Below are positions 1-9,701 of a DNA stretch of 54,026 nucleotides, piece by piece (the stretch's first letter is position 1; the number at the start of each line of letters is the position of its first letter). The notes under the pieces are model-generated. The model was not told where the DNA came from. It saw only the letters and a program-made list of their open reading frames with translations, and ran no database searches. The stretch is from Nitrosomonas sp. (GTDB lineage Bacteria > Pseudomonadota > Gammaproteobacteria > Burkholderiales > Nitrosomonadaceae), in assembly GCA_021774265.1 (NCBI GenBank), contig JAJFJG010000100.1:1-54026 (forward strand), in the 5' to 3' direction. The translations under genes and the position numbers were made by a program.

Positions 1-855
1 TTCGGATGCAGCTGGTCAGTTATTTGTTTGGGATTGAGTCTGGCCGTCAGCTTTGACGTGATGTTCACCTGAACCTGCGTACCGTTGGTTTTGCTGGATT
101 CATCGACACTAGTCTGTTCCTCACCACTCATCATTAACCCGCATACGAGACAGACTGGGGAAATTCTGATACCAACAGATATTTGAACTGATGTTGCTGC
201 AATGGTTCATCAGAAAGCAGATTGTTGTTGATGCGACGTTCGTGAAGGCTAACGTCTCCATGGATTCTTTGGTAAAGCGCGAAGATGTAGCCCCTTATGC
301 CCGTCTTGGTAAGGCAAGTTACACCCGTTGAATTCAAGTATCACAGTAAAACCGATCGATATCAATGTCTAGAGGGGTGTTTTCTTTACCCTTATGAGAA
401 ATTGGATAACGGGTTGATAAAACGATACCGAATCATTGGCGGGTACAATCGCACTGCCCCAGGCGAGCAGATTGTTTACCTGAGTCAGCCAAAAACAGGG
501 CTCGGTTTGTCTATCGAAGTCCGCATCAGCATGAAATCAACAAGGTTCGTGTACGGCAAGGAACCAGGACTTTTGTCGATGAGATGATATTGCGCAAATG
601 GACGATCGAAGGATTATTCTCTGAAACCAAACAAATTCATTGATTACGACGTGCCCGTTACTGGGGAGGGTTACAAAAAGTATCGATTCAGGTTCTAATG
701 ACCGCAATAGCCCAAAACATTAAGAGAACCGTCAGTCAATCGCCAGGTATTTATTGGCTTTTGAGAAAAAGCCCGTCTATCTGTAATGAAATATTGAAAG
801 CGCAAAATTATCTAAATTACTTTAGACGCATCCAATTGACGCATCCAATTTTTTC
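1..855 (+). pseudogene. Decayed IS1182-type transposase
   Basis: Fragments of one transposase can be read in order across three frames. First comes an N-terminal part around 8-75 (SYLFGIESGRQL, DVHLNL), then IVVDATFVKANVSMDSLV near 215-275, then a middle part at 297-587 (YHSKTDRYQCLEGC). The C-terminal part at about 530-830 contains WTIEGLFSETKQIH and LRRARYWGG. These match the usual IS1182-family DDE transposase pattern, in which the final Glu lies in the EGLF/EAK region. Frame changes occur near 75, 290 and 530, and in-frame stops lie near 108, 172 and 643, so it cannot make an active enzyme. The element starts before the window. Its right end may be near 880-900, where a CAACTTTTTCAACAGG motif resembles transposon ends, but that boundary is a guess. 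Confidence 0.8.
825..850. repeat. 13-bp perfect tandem duplication
   Basis: GACGCATCCAATT is present twice, head to tail, inside the C-terminal tail of the decayed IS1182-type transposase. The unit length is not a multiple of three, so it shifts the reading frame of the tail. Confidence 0.9.
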
Positions 856-1474
856 TACATGAGACATGTCTCAGCATAAAACCAACTTTTTCAACAGGCC
901 GCCTAAACTAATACAACTCAACTTACAGGCCGGATATACGTGTGGAATCGTTCCTTTTTGCTTAAACTGCAATTTGCTTAAAAAATGAGAGGAATCCATA
1001 TGTGAGCATCGTACCAGTTGCTGAATATAAACTCTTAACTGACCTTAACTAAGCGTGCTCGCGACCGGAGACGCAGTTATTTTGCGGTGTAGAGAACATG
1101 TACGCTCAATTGAGCGTCAGAGCAAGGTGGGTATATCCTTTTTCATTAATTAATCTTGCTCTTGCTCCATCTTGTTTAAATTCTAGTGTATATTCGGACT
1201 TGGTCGTTTTGTTCGTGTATTCATCTTAACCTCTTATAACATTATAAACCTGCCTCTAGAAGTGCCCTGTTGTATTGGACCATTTCTGACTCAGGTGAGT
1301 TAAGGGAACACAACGCTTGACTAATAATCTTTATCCTACTGACAAGCAGTTTTTGTCAGCGGAATATTGATAGTAAAAACAGAAAAAATGCCACCCATTA
1401 GCTCGCCCTTTACTTTTCTTTAATCTCGAAATGTGCCACGAGCACTTCCTCATCCAAACCCACCATTGGTTCTA
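856..1474. other. Intergenic, no gene recognised
   Basis: About 620 bases between the transposase remnant and the secreted-protein gene. I see no open frame with a ribosome binding site, no tRNA, and no clear terminator. The base composition is AT-rich and stops are frequent in all frames. The part up to about 900 probably belongs to the end of the IS1182-type element. Confidence 0.5.
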
Positions 1475-2134
1475 TTATTCTATGCGTTCAAGGTTCTTAT
1501 GTTTCAAAATATCATGTAACATCTGATGAATTTGATATAAATTTTGAATTTCTCGGATGTCCGGATACTCGCTAGCATCCCATTTCAAACCATGCCATGA
1601 GATTTGTTTCATTTCATCTGCTTGGCCATATCCAAAACCAACTGATTGATAGCGATTAGGATATATTTCAATTACCATTGTCGCGTTATCACCAGAACGA
1701 GACAAACTAGCAAGTTGTGCCGCTTTAGCCCGGTTCAACGCTTGAATATGACGCCGGACCGTATCTTCACTAAATGACAACGTATCATTATGGGTTAATA
1801 ACGACCATAACTGAGTCATCACCTCTTCCTCCAGATACATGCCATAGATCCCCGCACGCCGCATGTATTCTGGATAAGATGCAATTACGTACCTGTCGTT
1901 GTATAGCAGCAATGAAACGCCACCACCCGATTCACCTAGATGGTTCAATTTTTGTGTGTAACCCAATACAATGTCCTCTGGACGACGCGTATCACCAGTG
2001 ATGTTGATAAACGGCATCGCTGAACGTTCAGTGCCCTGGAAAGATAAGGCCGGACGTGTAAAGACCGCGAGAACGATAAGTAACATAAAAAAAGACCAGC
2101 TAATTGTTTTATTCTGTATTGAATGAGTTTTCAT
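1475..2134 (-). CDS. Secreted protein of unknown function
   Basis: This is a 219-residue protein that I do not recognise. The N-terminus has a basic start followed by a hydrophobic stretch (about residues 12-31, SWSFFMLLIVLAVFTRPALS). That stretch reads as a Sec signal peptide with a likely cut after ALS, so the product should be periplasmic or exported. The rest is soluble, with a Gly-rich ESGGGVSLLLYND segment near residue 70 and a helical C-terminus. No catalytic motif is evident. It lies 56 bases downstream of metG on the same strand and may be read through from it, but a functional link to methionyl-tRNA synthesis is not implied. Confidence that it is a real gene rests on the signal peptide and the long open frame. 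Confidence 0.65.
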   Translation of the reverse strand: MKTHSIQNKTISWSFFMLLIVLAVFTRPALSFQGTERSAMPFINITGDTRRPEDIVLGYTQKLNHLGESGGGVSLLLYNDRYVIASYPEYMRRAGIYGMYLEEEVMTQLWSLLTHNDTLSFSEDTVRRHIQALNRAKAAQLASLSRSGDNATMVIEIYPNRYQSVGFGYGQADEMKQISWHGLKWDASEYPDIREIQNLYQIHQMLHDILKHKNLERIE

Positions 2135-2190
2135 AGACCTATCTATCTCAAATTATGCGCTGAAGTTTCAACCTGCATTCAACACAACAG

Positions 2191-4290
2191 CTACTTAATC
2201 CGCATCCCCGGCTGCGCACCATCATCTGCCGACAAAATATAAAGTCCATTGCCTGCATCACCATTACTCGCGGCAAGCACCATACCTTCTGACAAACCAA
2301 ATTTCATTTGTCGTGGCGCGAGATTAGCGACCATGATGGTCATGCGCCCTTTTAATTCCTCTGGATCGTAAGCCGACTTTATCCCGGCAAAAACTGTACG
2401 TTGTTCTGAGCCAATATCCAGCGTTAACTTTAATAACTTCTTCGCACCATCAACATGTTCCGCATTCACAATTTTAGCAATACGCAAGTCAATTCTTGTA
2501 AAATCATTGATACCAATGGTTTCTGCAATAGGTTCTTGTGTCGGTTTCACCGATTTTTCTGGCTGGCTACTGTTCATTGCCGTGAGCGTCTGTTTATTCG
2601 CCGCCACTAACGCCTCAATTTTCTCGGCGTCAATACGCGTCATCAAGTGTTTGTAAGAATTAATCGCATGACCTGCAGGCAATAACAGGCTAGAAACGGG
2701 TTGTGTGTCTGTTAATAATGGCCAGGTCAGTGGGTCACAGTTAAGAAAACCTTCAATTTGTTTGACGGTTTCAGGCAAGATGGGCTTCAAGTAGCATGAG
2801 AGGATATAAAACAGTTGAATACCTAGACTACAAACACATTGCAGTTCTTTATCACGACTCGTATCTTTTGCAATTTCCCACGGCGCAAGTTCATGAATCA
2901 TTTCGTTGGCTTCATCGGCAAATTTCATGATAGCCCGTACAACAACAGAAAAATCCCTGTCTTCATACGCTTTCTCAATGGCCGTCGGTCGCCATGAGCT
3001 GAAACGATTATCAACCATTTGTTGTAATTGATGATATTCATCACCATTAACCAATTGCCCATCAAAGCGTTTGGTAATAAACCCGGAACATCGGCTAGCA
3101 ATATTGACGTATTTACCCACCAAATCAGAATTCACACGCATAGCAAAATCATCTAGATTTAAATCAATGTCCTCCATTGAGGCATTGAGTTTCGCCGCAT
3201 AGTAATAACGCAGCCATTCAGGATTAAGCCCTTGTTCCAGAAAACTGGTTGCCGTAATGAACGTGCCTCGCGATTTACTCATTTTCTCACCATTGACAGT
3301 GAGAAAACCATGTGAAAATATTTTTGTTGGTGTCCGATAGCCAGCATGTTCCAGCATTGCCGGCCAAAATAACGCGTGAAAATAAAGAATATCTTTGCCA
3401 ATGAAATGATACAGCTCAGTTTCTGAGTCTTTTTTCCAGAACTCATCAAAATTTAGCTGACTTTTATCACACAAATTCTTGAAACTACCCATGTAACCAA
3501 TCGGCGCATCTAGCCAGACATAGAAATATTTCCCTGGTGCATCCGGTATTTCAAATCCAAAATAAGGCGCATCACGTGAGATATCCCAATCAGATAATTT
3601 ATTTTCATCAGCATTACCCAACCATTCATGCATTTTATTAGCGGCTTCAGGTTGCAGATGATCCGCTTCACGCGTCCAGCGTCGTAGAAATTCGACACAA
3701 CGCGTATCCGACAAACTGAAAAAGAAATGTTCAGATGATTTCTTAACCGGCGCTGCGCCAGAGACCGCAGAATACGGGTTCTTTAAATCAGTCGGCGCAT
3801 AAGCCGCACCACAAGCTTCGCATGAATCGCCATACTGGTCTTTTGCCCCACACTTAGGACATTCACCTTTAACAAATCGATCCGGTAAAAACATATTCTT
3901 CACCGGATCGTAGAGTTGCTCAATATCACGCATAGCGATAAAACCCGCGGATTTTAATTTGGTATAAATATCTTCAGAAAATTGCTTTGTTTCAGCTGAG
4001 TGCGTGGTATGAAAATTATCGAAATGAACATAAAAACCTTTGAAGTCATTAAAATGTTCGCTATGCACTCGCGCTATCAACGCTTCAGGTGTCATTCCCT
4101 CTTTTTCAGCGCGCAACATGATCGGTGTGCCGTGTGTGTCATCCGCACAAACATAATGCACTTCATGATCTTGCATTTTTAGAAAACGCACCCAAATATC
4201 GGTTTGAATATATTCAACTAGATGACCTAGGTGGATGCTGCCATTAGCATAGGGTAACGCCGAGGTTACCAGAATTTTTCGCTTGCCCAT
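2191..4290 (-). CDS. metG: Methionyl-tRNA synthetase
   Basis: Cytosolic class I aminoacyl-tRNA synthetase that charges tRNA-Met with methionine using ATP. The HIGH-type signature is HLGH at residues 20-23 and the KMSKS loop is K336-S340. A zinc knuckle is formed by C144-x2-C147-x9-C157-x2-C160, as in the MetG1 type. The C-terminal domain (about residues 590-699, starting [15 protein letters not shown]) is the EMAPII/Arc1-like tRNA-binding fold that also mediates dimerisation. The length of 699 is normal for the long form with this extra domain. It is transcribed divergently from apbC, with about 120 bases between the start codons. Confidence 0.97.
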   Translation of the reverse strand: MGKRKILVTSALPYANGSIHLGHLVEYIQTDIWVRFLKMQDHEVHYVCADDTHGTPIMLRAEKEGMTPEALIARVHSEHFNDFKGFYVHFDNFHTTHSAETKQFSEDIYTKLKSAGFIAMRDIEQLYDPVKNMFLPDRFVKGECPKCGAKDQYGDSCEACGAAYAPTDLKNPYSAVSGAAPVKKSSEHFFFSLSDTRCVEFLRRWTREADHLQPEAANKMHEWLGNADENKLSDWDISRDAPYFGFEIPDAPGKYFYVWLDAPIGYMGSFKNLCDKSQLNFDEFWKKDSETELYHFIGKDILYFHALFWPAMLEHAGYRTPTKIFSHGFLTVNGEKMSKSRGTFITATSFLEQGLNPEWLRYYYAAKLNASMEDIDLNLDDFAMRVNSDLVGKYVNIASRCSGFITKRFDGQLVNGDEYHQLQQMVDNRFSSWRPTAIEKAYEDRDFSVVVRAIMKFADEANEMIHELAPWEIAKDTSRDKELQCVCSLGIQLFYILSCYLKPILPETVKQIEGFLNCDPLTWPLLTDTQPVSSLLLPAGHAINSYKHLMTRIDAEKIEALVAANKQTLTAMNSSQPEKSVKPTQEPIAETIGINDFTRIDLRIAKIVNAEHVDGAKKLLKLTLDIGSEQRTVFAGIKSAYDPEELKGRMTIMVANLAPRQMKFGLSEGMVLAASNGDAGNGLYILSADDGAQPGMRIK

Positions 4291-4408
4291 TAACTGCCTG
4301 TATCACTTGTTAGATAAAGAGCGATTGTAACAAACTGTGTGCGCTATCCTGATATTTGTTAACATCCATTGTTTAGTTTGTATGTTTGACATAAAGGAGT
4401 TGTTTACA

Positions 4409-5497
4409 ATGAGCATTTCTGAGCAACAAGTAGAAGCCATTCTCAAAGAAATAATCGATCCCAGCACAGGCAAAGATTATGTAACGAGTAAACAAGCACG
4501 TAATATCAAGATTGATAACAATAATGTATCACTTGATATTGAACTTGGATATCCAGCCAAAGGTGTCATTGATAAAATTCAGCAGCAAGTTATTGATGCA
4601 CTGGGCACGCTTCCAAGTATTGGCACTGTCAGTGCCAACATCACCAGCAAAATCATCCCACATGGTGTGCAAAGCGGCGTAAAGCTTATTCCTGGCGTAA
4701 AAAACATCATTGCGGTGGCTTCTGGCAAAGGAGGGGTTGGCAAATCGGCTACGGCGGTTAATTTAGCTTTAGCACTAGCGGTTGAAGGCGCTTCAGTAGG
4801 TATTCTAGATGCCGATATCTACGGACCATCACAGCCACAAATGCTGGGTATTACTAAACATCCAGATTCACTCGATGGCAAAACCATGGAGCCACTTCAA
4901 GCACACGGCATTCAAGCCATGTCCATCGGTCTTCTCATTGACACAGAGACGCCCATGGTCTGGCGTGGGCCGATGGTAACTCAGGCATTACAACAACTGT
5001 TAAATGATACGCGCTGGAAAGACGTAGACTACCTCATTGTTGATTTACCACCGGGCACAGGAGACATTCAACTCACATTAGCACAAAAGGTACCCGTTAC
5101 AGGCGCTGTTATTGTCACCACGCCACAAGATATCGCCTTACTTGATGCTCGCAAGGGGCTTAAGATGTTTGAAAAAGTTGGCATTCCTATCCTTGGTATT
5201 ATTGAAAACATGAGCACACATACTTGTTCGCATTGCGGGCACACTGAACATATTTTCGGTTCTGGTGGTGGTGAGAAAATGTGCAAAGACTATGAAACTG
5301 AATTGCTGGGATCTCTGCCGCTTGATATTAAAATTCGTGAACAAACCGATATCGGTATACCTAGTGTCGTTGCTGACCCTGACGGCAGTATCGCGCAAAC
5401 TTATCGAGCTATCGCGCGTCGTGTAGCAGTAAAAGTTGCCGACCTTGCTGAAGACAATTCTGAATTATTCGCTAAAATTGTCATTGAAAATAACTAA
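4409..5497 (+). CDS. apbC: Iron-sulfur cluster carrier ATPase ApbC/Mrp
   Basis: Mrp/NBP35-family P-loop ATPase thought to bind and transfer Fe-S clusters to target apoproteins in the cytosol. The first ~90 residues form a MIP18-like (DUF59) domain. The deviant Walker A motif GKGGVGKS is at residues 106-113, and the CxxC pair typical of cluster-binding Mrp proteins is in THTCSHCGH near residue 270. I chose the ATG at 4409 because AAGGAG lies just upstream and the protein then starts MSISEQQVEAIL, as homologues do. The frame is open 24 codons further back, but that extension is unlike the family. The gene is 362 residues and is followed 14 bases later by dcd, so the two are probably cotranscribed. 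Confidence 0.93.
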   Translation: MSISEQQVEAILKEIIDPSTGKDYVTSKQARNIKIDNNNVSLDIELGYPAKGVIDKIQQQVIDALGTLPSIGTVSANITSKIIPHGVQSGVKLIPGVKNIIAVASGKGGVGKSATAVNLALALAVEGASVGILDADIYGPSQPQMLGITKHPDSLDGKTMEPLQAHGIQAMSIGLLIDTETPMVWRGPMVTQALQQLLNDTRWKDVDYLIVDLPPGTGDIQLTLAQKVPVTGAVIVTTPQDIALLDARKGLKMFEKVGIPILGIIENMSTHTCSHCGHTEHIFGSGGGEKMCKDYETELLGSLPLDIKIREQTDIGIPSVVADPDGSIAQTYRAIARRVAVKVADLAEDNSELFAKIVIENN

Positions 5498-5511
5498 ACT
5501 ATATATAAAAA

Positions 5512-6078
5512 ATGACTATTAAGTCCGACAAATGGATTCGCCGCATGGCACAGACGCATGGCATGATCGAGCCTTTTGAGTCAGTTCAAGTAAGATTCAG
5601 AGAGGAGAACAAAATTATCTCTTATGGCACATCAAGTTACGGCTATGATATTCGCTGCTCAAATGAATTTAAGCTATTTACAAATATTAACTCAACCATT
5701 GTTGACCCAAAAAAGTTTGATGAAAATTCATTTGTCGATGTTAAAAGTGATATTTGCATCATTCCGCCAAATTCTTTTGCCCTTGCACGTACCATTGAGT
5801 ATTTTCGTATTCCACGTAATGTGCTCACCATCTGCCTCGGCAAATCAACCTATGCACGCTGTGGCATTATAGTAAATGTCACCCCTTTCGAGCCGGAATG
5901 GGAAGGCTATGTCACGTTAGAGTTTTCCAACACAACACCATTGCCCGCAAAAATATATGCCAATGAAGGTGTCGCACAAGTCATTTTCTTTGAATCAGAC
6001 GAAGCGTGCGAAACTTCTTATAAAGATCGCGGCGGCAAGTATCAGGGTCAACATGGTGTCACATTACCAAAGATATGA
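5512..6078 (+). CDS. dcd: dCTP deaminase
   Basis: Converts dCTP to dUTP and ammonia, feeding dUTPase for thymidylate synthesis. At 188 residues it has the full family length. Hallmarks are the [11 protein letters not shown] segment near residue 40, and the core block from [25 protein letters not shown] into [22 protein letters not shown], which carries the active-site Arg and Glu. The C-terminal [13 protein letters not shown] closes over the nucleotide. The spacing of 14 bases after apbC suggests one operon, an arrangement common in proteobacteria. No strong Shine-Dalgarno is visible before the ATG, so translation may depend on coupling. Confidence 0.95.
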   Translation: MTIKSDKWIRRMAQTHGMIEPFESVQVRFREENKIISYGTSSYGYDIRCSNEFKLFTNINSTIVDPKKFDENSFVDVKSDICIIPPNSFALARTIEYFRIPRNVLTICLGKSTYARCGIIVNVTPFEPEWEGYVTLEFSNTTPLPAKIYANEGVAQVIFFESDEACETSYKDRGGKYQGQHGVTLPKI

Positions 6079-6447
6079 ACAAGCGGCATATCAATCACCA
6101 CAAATACCCACTTGATTATTAAGGAGAATAAGAAATATAAACTAACTCATAGTATTATTAGAAGAAGATACTGATCATATCTATTTCTATGATGCTTTCT
6201 TTGTCAGGAAATATAGGTTAGAATTCTTTTTAATCTGTTTTAACTAACCAATTGCAATGCGGTTGATTACATTAGAATGCTGTGTAACAATGTGCGTGTA
6301 AGAACAGAGAGGGTGTCAGAAGTTATAACACCACGGATAGTAATGTGGCTGTTAAAATAAAAGTCGAGTAATATTGGCTTTTATAGAAAGAGAAGTGGAA
6401 CTTAAAACGAAGAAGTTAAAATTTTAAAGTAAAATGGAGATTTAGTT
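6079..6447. other. Intergenic, AT-rich, no gene recognised
   Basis: About 370 bases between dcd and the small membrane protein gene. I find no convincing terminator hairpin after dcd and no tRNA. It presumably holds the promoter of the small gene that starts at 6448, but no box is clear enough to name. Confidence 0.45.
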
Positions 6448-6555
6448 ATGAGCGAAGAAGAAAACAACAGAGCCACAGATACAGACATTTTCAAATTATT
6501 CAGTATTTCTACCATAGCATTCTTAGTAATTGGAATGGCTATCTGGCACATGTAA
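6448..6555 (+). CDS. Small single-pass membrane protein, 35 residues
   Basis: A short open frame encoding a 35-residue protein: an acidic N-terminus (MSEEENNRATDTDIF), then one hydrophobic helix (about residues 18-33, FSISTIAFLVIGMAIW). A GGAG sequence at 6435-6438 is placed correctly before the ATG. The arrangement looks like an inner-membrane microprotein with its acidic N-terminus in the cytoplasm, but I do not recognise the family. The IS200-type element begins directly downstream. Support is the combination of ribosome binding site, transmembrane helix and the lack of other content here; function is unknown. Confidence 0.5.
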   Translation: MSEEENNRATDTDIFKLFSISTIAFLVIGMAIWHM

Positions 6556-6572
6556 GACAGGTAAACAAACAA

Positions 6573-7087
6573 CCCCGTGGCAAGACCACGGGGTATCAGA
6601 AAAGTTTAAGTTGACGCAGCTGCTTCTTTTGACTTATTTTGCTTCTTCACATATCGCTCAACTACACCCCAATCAGCTCTTTCCCCTACAGTTGCAACAT
6701 AATAACCATCCGCCCAAAACTTACCGCACCACAAGTCTCGTTTCAAATCAGGCTTCCTCTTAAACAATTCCCGCTCCCCCGTAATGCTTTTGAACACCCT
6801 TACAATCTGACCCGGTGCAATTTTCGGATGAGCCGTAGAAAGTAAATGCACATGGTCTTTGTCGCAACCAAGCTGCTCAAACTCCATATCATATCGCTCT
6901 TCTATCCCAGTCGCTGTACTCAGCGATAATATTTACAACCGAATCATCTCTTATAAGCCTCGCCTGTACTTCACAGGAAATACAATATTATAGTGTAGCT
7001 GCCACGCACAGGGGCTCGCCTTCTTTACAACATTTCGCATTCCAACATTCTAAAAACTAATTAGATTCCCGTGGCAAGACAAAGGGG
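6573..7087 (-). mobile_element. IS200/IS605-type element with end hairpins
   Basis: A short element built around a single Y1 transposase frame. A perfect hairpin (CCCCGTGG, loop CAAGA, CCACGGGG) lies at 6573-6593, just past the transposase stop. The sequence CCCGTGGCAAGAC recurs in the same orientation at 7068-7080, just before the transposase start, followed by an imperfect pairing arm AAGGGG. Such subterminal imperfect palindromes are what TnpA binds in this family, which moves as single-stranded DNA and makes no inverted-repeat ends or target duplications. Exact left and right cleavage sites were not determined. Confidence 0.7.
6606..7040 (-). pseudogene. tnpA: IS200-type transposase TnpA with two compensating indels
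   Basis: From the ATG at 7038-7040 the frame reads MRNVVKKASPCAWQLHYNIVF, the typical N-terminus of a Y1 HUH transposase, then meets a stop at 6951-6953. The missing piece (IRDDSVVNIIAEYSD) is present in another frame over about 6912-6955. The original frame then resumes at IEERYDMEFEQLGCDKDHVHLL, which contains the HUH pair (HVH). The C-terminal segment ending in VERYVKKQ carries the catalytic Tyr. The two shifts cancel, so the gene was recently full length. An internal start at 6887 would keep the HUH and Tyr motifs but lacks the N-terminal strands, so I treat it as inactive. Confidence 0.8.
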
Positions 7088-7107
7088 AATCACAAGTTCA
7101 AGCAATT

Positions 7108-7145
7108 AAAAACCCGATAGATTGTAATCAAACTATCGGGTTTTT
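7108..7145 (-). terminator. Terminator downstream of lon
   Basis: The arms AAAAACCCGATAG (7108-7120) and CTATCGGGTTTTT (7133-7145) form a 13-bp stem with a 12-base loop. The T-run lies at the 3' end in either direction, so the hairpin is bidirectional. It lies 66 bases beyond the lon stop codon. Confidence 0.88.
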
Positions 7146-7211
7146 AATACATCAAGCTAATAAAATACTACCAGATACGCATGATAACGCAACGCCTACG
7201 GATTTTAGTGT

Positions 7212-9641
7212 TTAATGCTTTACAATTGTATCAACTGATTTATCTTTTTTAACGGCTATCAGCGATGCGTCTGACTTAGAAAGCGATTTAGGTTTATGCT
7301 CTAATGCTTGTTCAAGCACCTGATCAATCCACCTAACTGGATGAATATTCAATTTATTCTTAATATTCCCAGGAATCTCTACTAAGTCCTTTACATTCTC
7401 TTCAGGTATTAATACTTTCTTAATACCCGCACGATGCGCTGCCAGTAATTTTTCTTTAAGTCCACCAATTGGCAACACCTCACCACGTAGCGTAATTTCG
7501 CCAGTCATTGCGACAGATGCACGCACTGGAATACCCGTCAAGACAGAAACCATTGCCACACAAATACCAATACCGGCACTCGGACCATCCTTAGGAGTTG
7601 CACCTTCAGGCAAGTGAATATGCAAATCATTCGCTTGATAGAAATCTTCTTCGATACCTAAGAGTTGGGCACGACTTCTAACAACTGACAAAGCCGTTTG
7701 TATAGATTCCTGCATAACTTCGCCTAGCTTTCCTGTCGTAATCGTTTTACCTTTACCAGGCAAGACAACGGCTTCAATGGTGAGCAACTCACCACCCACT
7801 TCAGTCCATGCTAATCCAGAGACTTGGCCTACTTGATTCTTCTCTTCAGCGATTCCATAAGAATAATGACGAACTCCCAAATACTTATCAAGGGTACGTG
7901 CTGTAACGGATACTTTATTCTCACCACTGTTAAGTAGTAATGACTTTACGACTTTACGACAAACCTTAGAAATTTCTCGCTCCATCGCACGCACACCAGC
8001 TTCTCTGGTGTAATAGCGGGCGATATTACGTATTGCTGATTCAGAAACGTTCAATTCATTCCCCTTAAGGCCATGATTTTTCATCTGCTTAGGCAATAAA
8101 TAACGCGTAGCAATATTTAGTTTCTCATCCTCTGTATAGCCTGCCAGTCGTATGACTTCCATGCGATCCAACAATGCTGGGGGAATATTCAGAGTATTCG
8201 CTGTTGCAACAAACATGACGTCGGACAAGTCGTATTCTACTTCAATGTAGTGATCAACAAATGTCTCATTTTGTTCGGGATCTAACACCTCCAACAATGC
8301 TGAAGATGGGTCGCCACGAAAATCCATACCCATCTTATCAACTTCATCAAGTAGAAACAATGGATTCTTCACATTCACCTTAGACATGTTCTGCAGGATT
8401 TTTCCAGGCATGGAGCCAATATAAGTACGACGATGTCCTCGTATTTCTGACTCATCACGTACGCCACCCAGAGACATACGAGTAAATTTCCGATTTGTCG
8501 CGCGCGCAATCGATTGACCCAGCGAAGTTTTTCCCACACCAGGTGGGCCAACTAAGCATAAAATAGGTGCTTTCATCTTACCCACACGTTGCTGCACCGC
8601 CAGATATTCAACTATCCGCTCTTTAACTTTTTCTAGACCATAATGATCCTCTTCAAGCGCAGCTTCTGCTACAGCAAGCTCATGACTAACTTTACTTTTC
8701 TTCTTCCAAGGTAATGAAATAAGCACATCAATATAATTTCTAACAACCGTTGCTTCTGCGGACATTGGAGACATCAAGCGTAATTTTTTGAGCTCAGATT
8801 CAGCTTTATTTCGCGCTTCTTTAGGCATCTGCGCCGCTTTTATTTTTTTCTCAATTTCTTCTATATCAGCGCCGTCTTCACCTTCGCCTAACTCTTTTTG
8901 GATTGCTTTAACTTGCTCATTGAGATAGTAATCGCGCTGACTCTTTTCCATCTGCCGCTTTACTCGACCACGAATACGCTTTTCAACTTGAAGAATATCC
9001 AATTCCGTTTCTAAAAGCCCCAGCAAATGTTCAAGACGCTTTTGCACATCAAATATTTCCAAAATCTCTTGTTTCTGGTCTAGCTTAAGTGGCAAATAGG
9101 CAGCAATGGTGTCAGCCAAACGTCCCGCTTCATCTATCCCACCCAGTGAAGTAATAATTTCAGACGGAATTTTTTTGTTCAACTTTATATACTGATCAAA
9201 TTGAGTCAGTATTGCGCGTCGCATGGCTTCAATCTCTGGATTATCAATATTCTCAGATGGCAGTTGTAGTGCTTTTCCAGAAAAATGGGTTTCTGAATCA
9301 ACTAATTCAAGAATACGACCACGATGACTACCCTCTACTAGCACCTTTACCGTTCCATCTGGCAACTTTAACATTTGCAACAAGCTGGCTACACTACACA
9401 CATCATAAAGGTCGTCTGGGGTTGGCTCATCTTTTGCAGCATGCTTTTGCGCCACGAGTAAAATACTTTTACTCGACTCCATTGCTATTTCCAATGCTTT
9501 GATTGACTTGGGACGCCCTACAAACAACGGTATAACCATATGTGGAAACACTACTACGTCACGTAATGGAAGCAAGGGCAGTAATAGCTCTTCAGAATCT
9601 TTATCTTTATCTTTATCTTTATCTTTATCTTTAGAGATCAT
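7212..9641 (-). CDS. lon: ATP-dependent protease La (Lon)
   Basis: Cytosolic AAA+ serine protease that unfolds and degrades damaged and regulatory proteins. The order is LON substrate-binding domain (about residues 18-210), coiled-coil linker (about 210-300), AAA+ module with Walker A GPPGVGKT near 365-372, and a protease domain. The protease domain has the Ser-Lys dyad, Ser688 in KDGPSAG and Lys near 731 in GGLKEK. It has 809 residues against 784 in E. coli. Most of the extra length is at the ends, including an odd N-terminal run of six Lys-Asp pairs (residues 4-15) encoded by a perfect hexanucleotide repeat. The LON domain starts normally at [18 protein letters not shown]. It is last in the tig-clpP-clpX-lon run, 60 bases after clpX. 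Confidence 0.97.
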   Translation of the reverse strand: MISKDKDKDKDKDKDSEELLLPLLPLRDVVVFPHMVIPLFVGRPKSIKALEIAMESSKSILLVAQKHAAKDEPTPDDLYDVCSVASLLQMLKLPDGTVKVLVEGSHRGRILELVDSETHFSGKALQLPSENIDNPEIEAMRRAILTQFDQYIKLNKKIPSEIITSLGGIDEAGRLADTIAAYLPLKLDQKQEILEIFDVQKRLEHLLGLLETELDILQVEKRIRGRVKRQMEKSQRDYYLNEQVKAIQKELGEGEDGADIEEIEKKIKAAQMPKEARNKAESELKKLRLMSPMSAEATVVRNYIDVLISLPWKKKSKVSHELAVAEAALEEDHYGLEKVKERIVEYLAVQQRVGKMKAPILCLVGPPGVGKTSLGQSIARATNRKFTRMSLGGVRDESEIRGHRRTYIGSMPGKILQNMSKVNVKNPLFLLDEVDKMGMDFRGDPSSALLEVLDPEQNETFVDHYIEVEYDLSDVMFVATANTLNIPPALLDRMEVIRLAGYTEDEKLNIATRYLLPKQMKNHGLKGNELNVSESAIRNIARYYTREAGVRAMEREISKVCRKVVKSLLLNSGENKVSVTARTLDKYLGVRHYSYGIAEEKNQVGQVSGLAWTEVGGELLTIEAVVLPGKGKTITTGKLGEVMQESIQTALSVVRSRAQLLGIEEDFYQANDLHIHLPEGATPKDGPSAGIGICVAMVSVLTGIPVRASVAMTGEITLRGEVLPIGGLKEKLLAAHRAGIKKVLIPEENVKDLVEIPGNIKNKLNIHPVRWIDQVLEQALEHKPKSLSKSDASLIAVKKDKSVDTIVKH
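9597..9632 (-). repeat. Hexanucleotide microsatellite in the lon start region
   Basis: Six perfect copies of ATCTTT (AAAGAT on the coding strand) encode Lys-Asp six times at residues 4-15 of Lon. Gain or loss of a unit keeps the reading frame and changes only the length of the charged N-terminal tag. Confidence 0.92.
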
Positions 9642-9701
9642 TTTTACTCAATAATAAGAATATTAATCCAATGATTATATGGTTGCATAATATAAATTCA
9701 A

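Noticed and set aside
297..587. 96-residue frame as an independent gene
   Set aside because: It is the middle of the IS1182-type transposase; matching parts flank it in other frames.
6606..6887. 93-residue frame as an intact transposase
   Set aside because: It lacks the N-terminal third, which is present upstream but broken by two indels.
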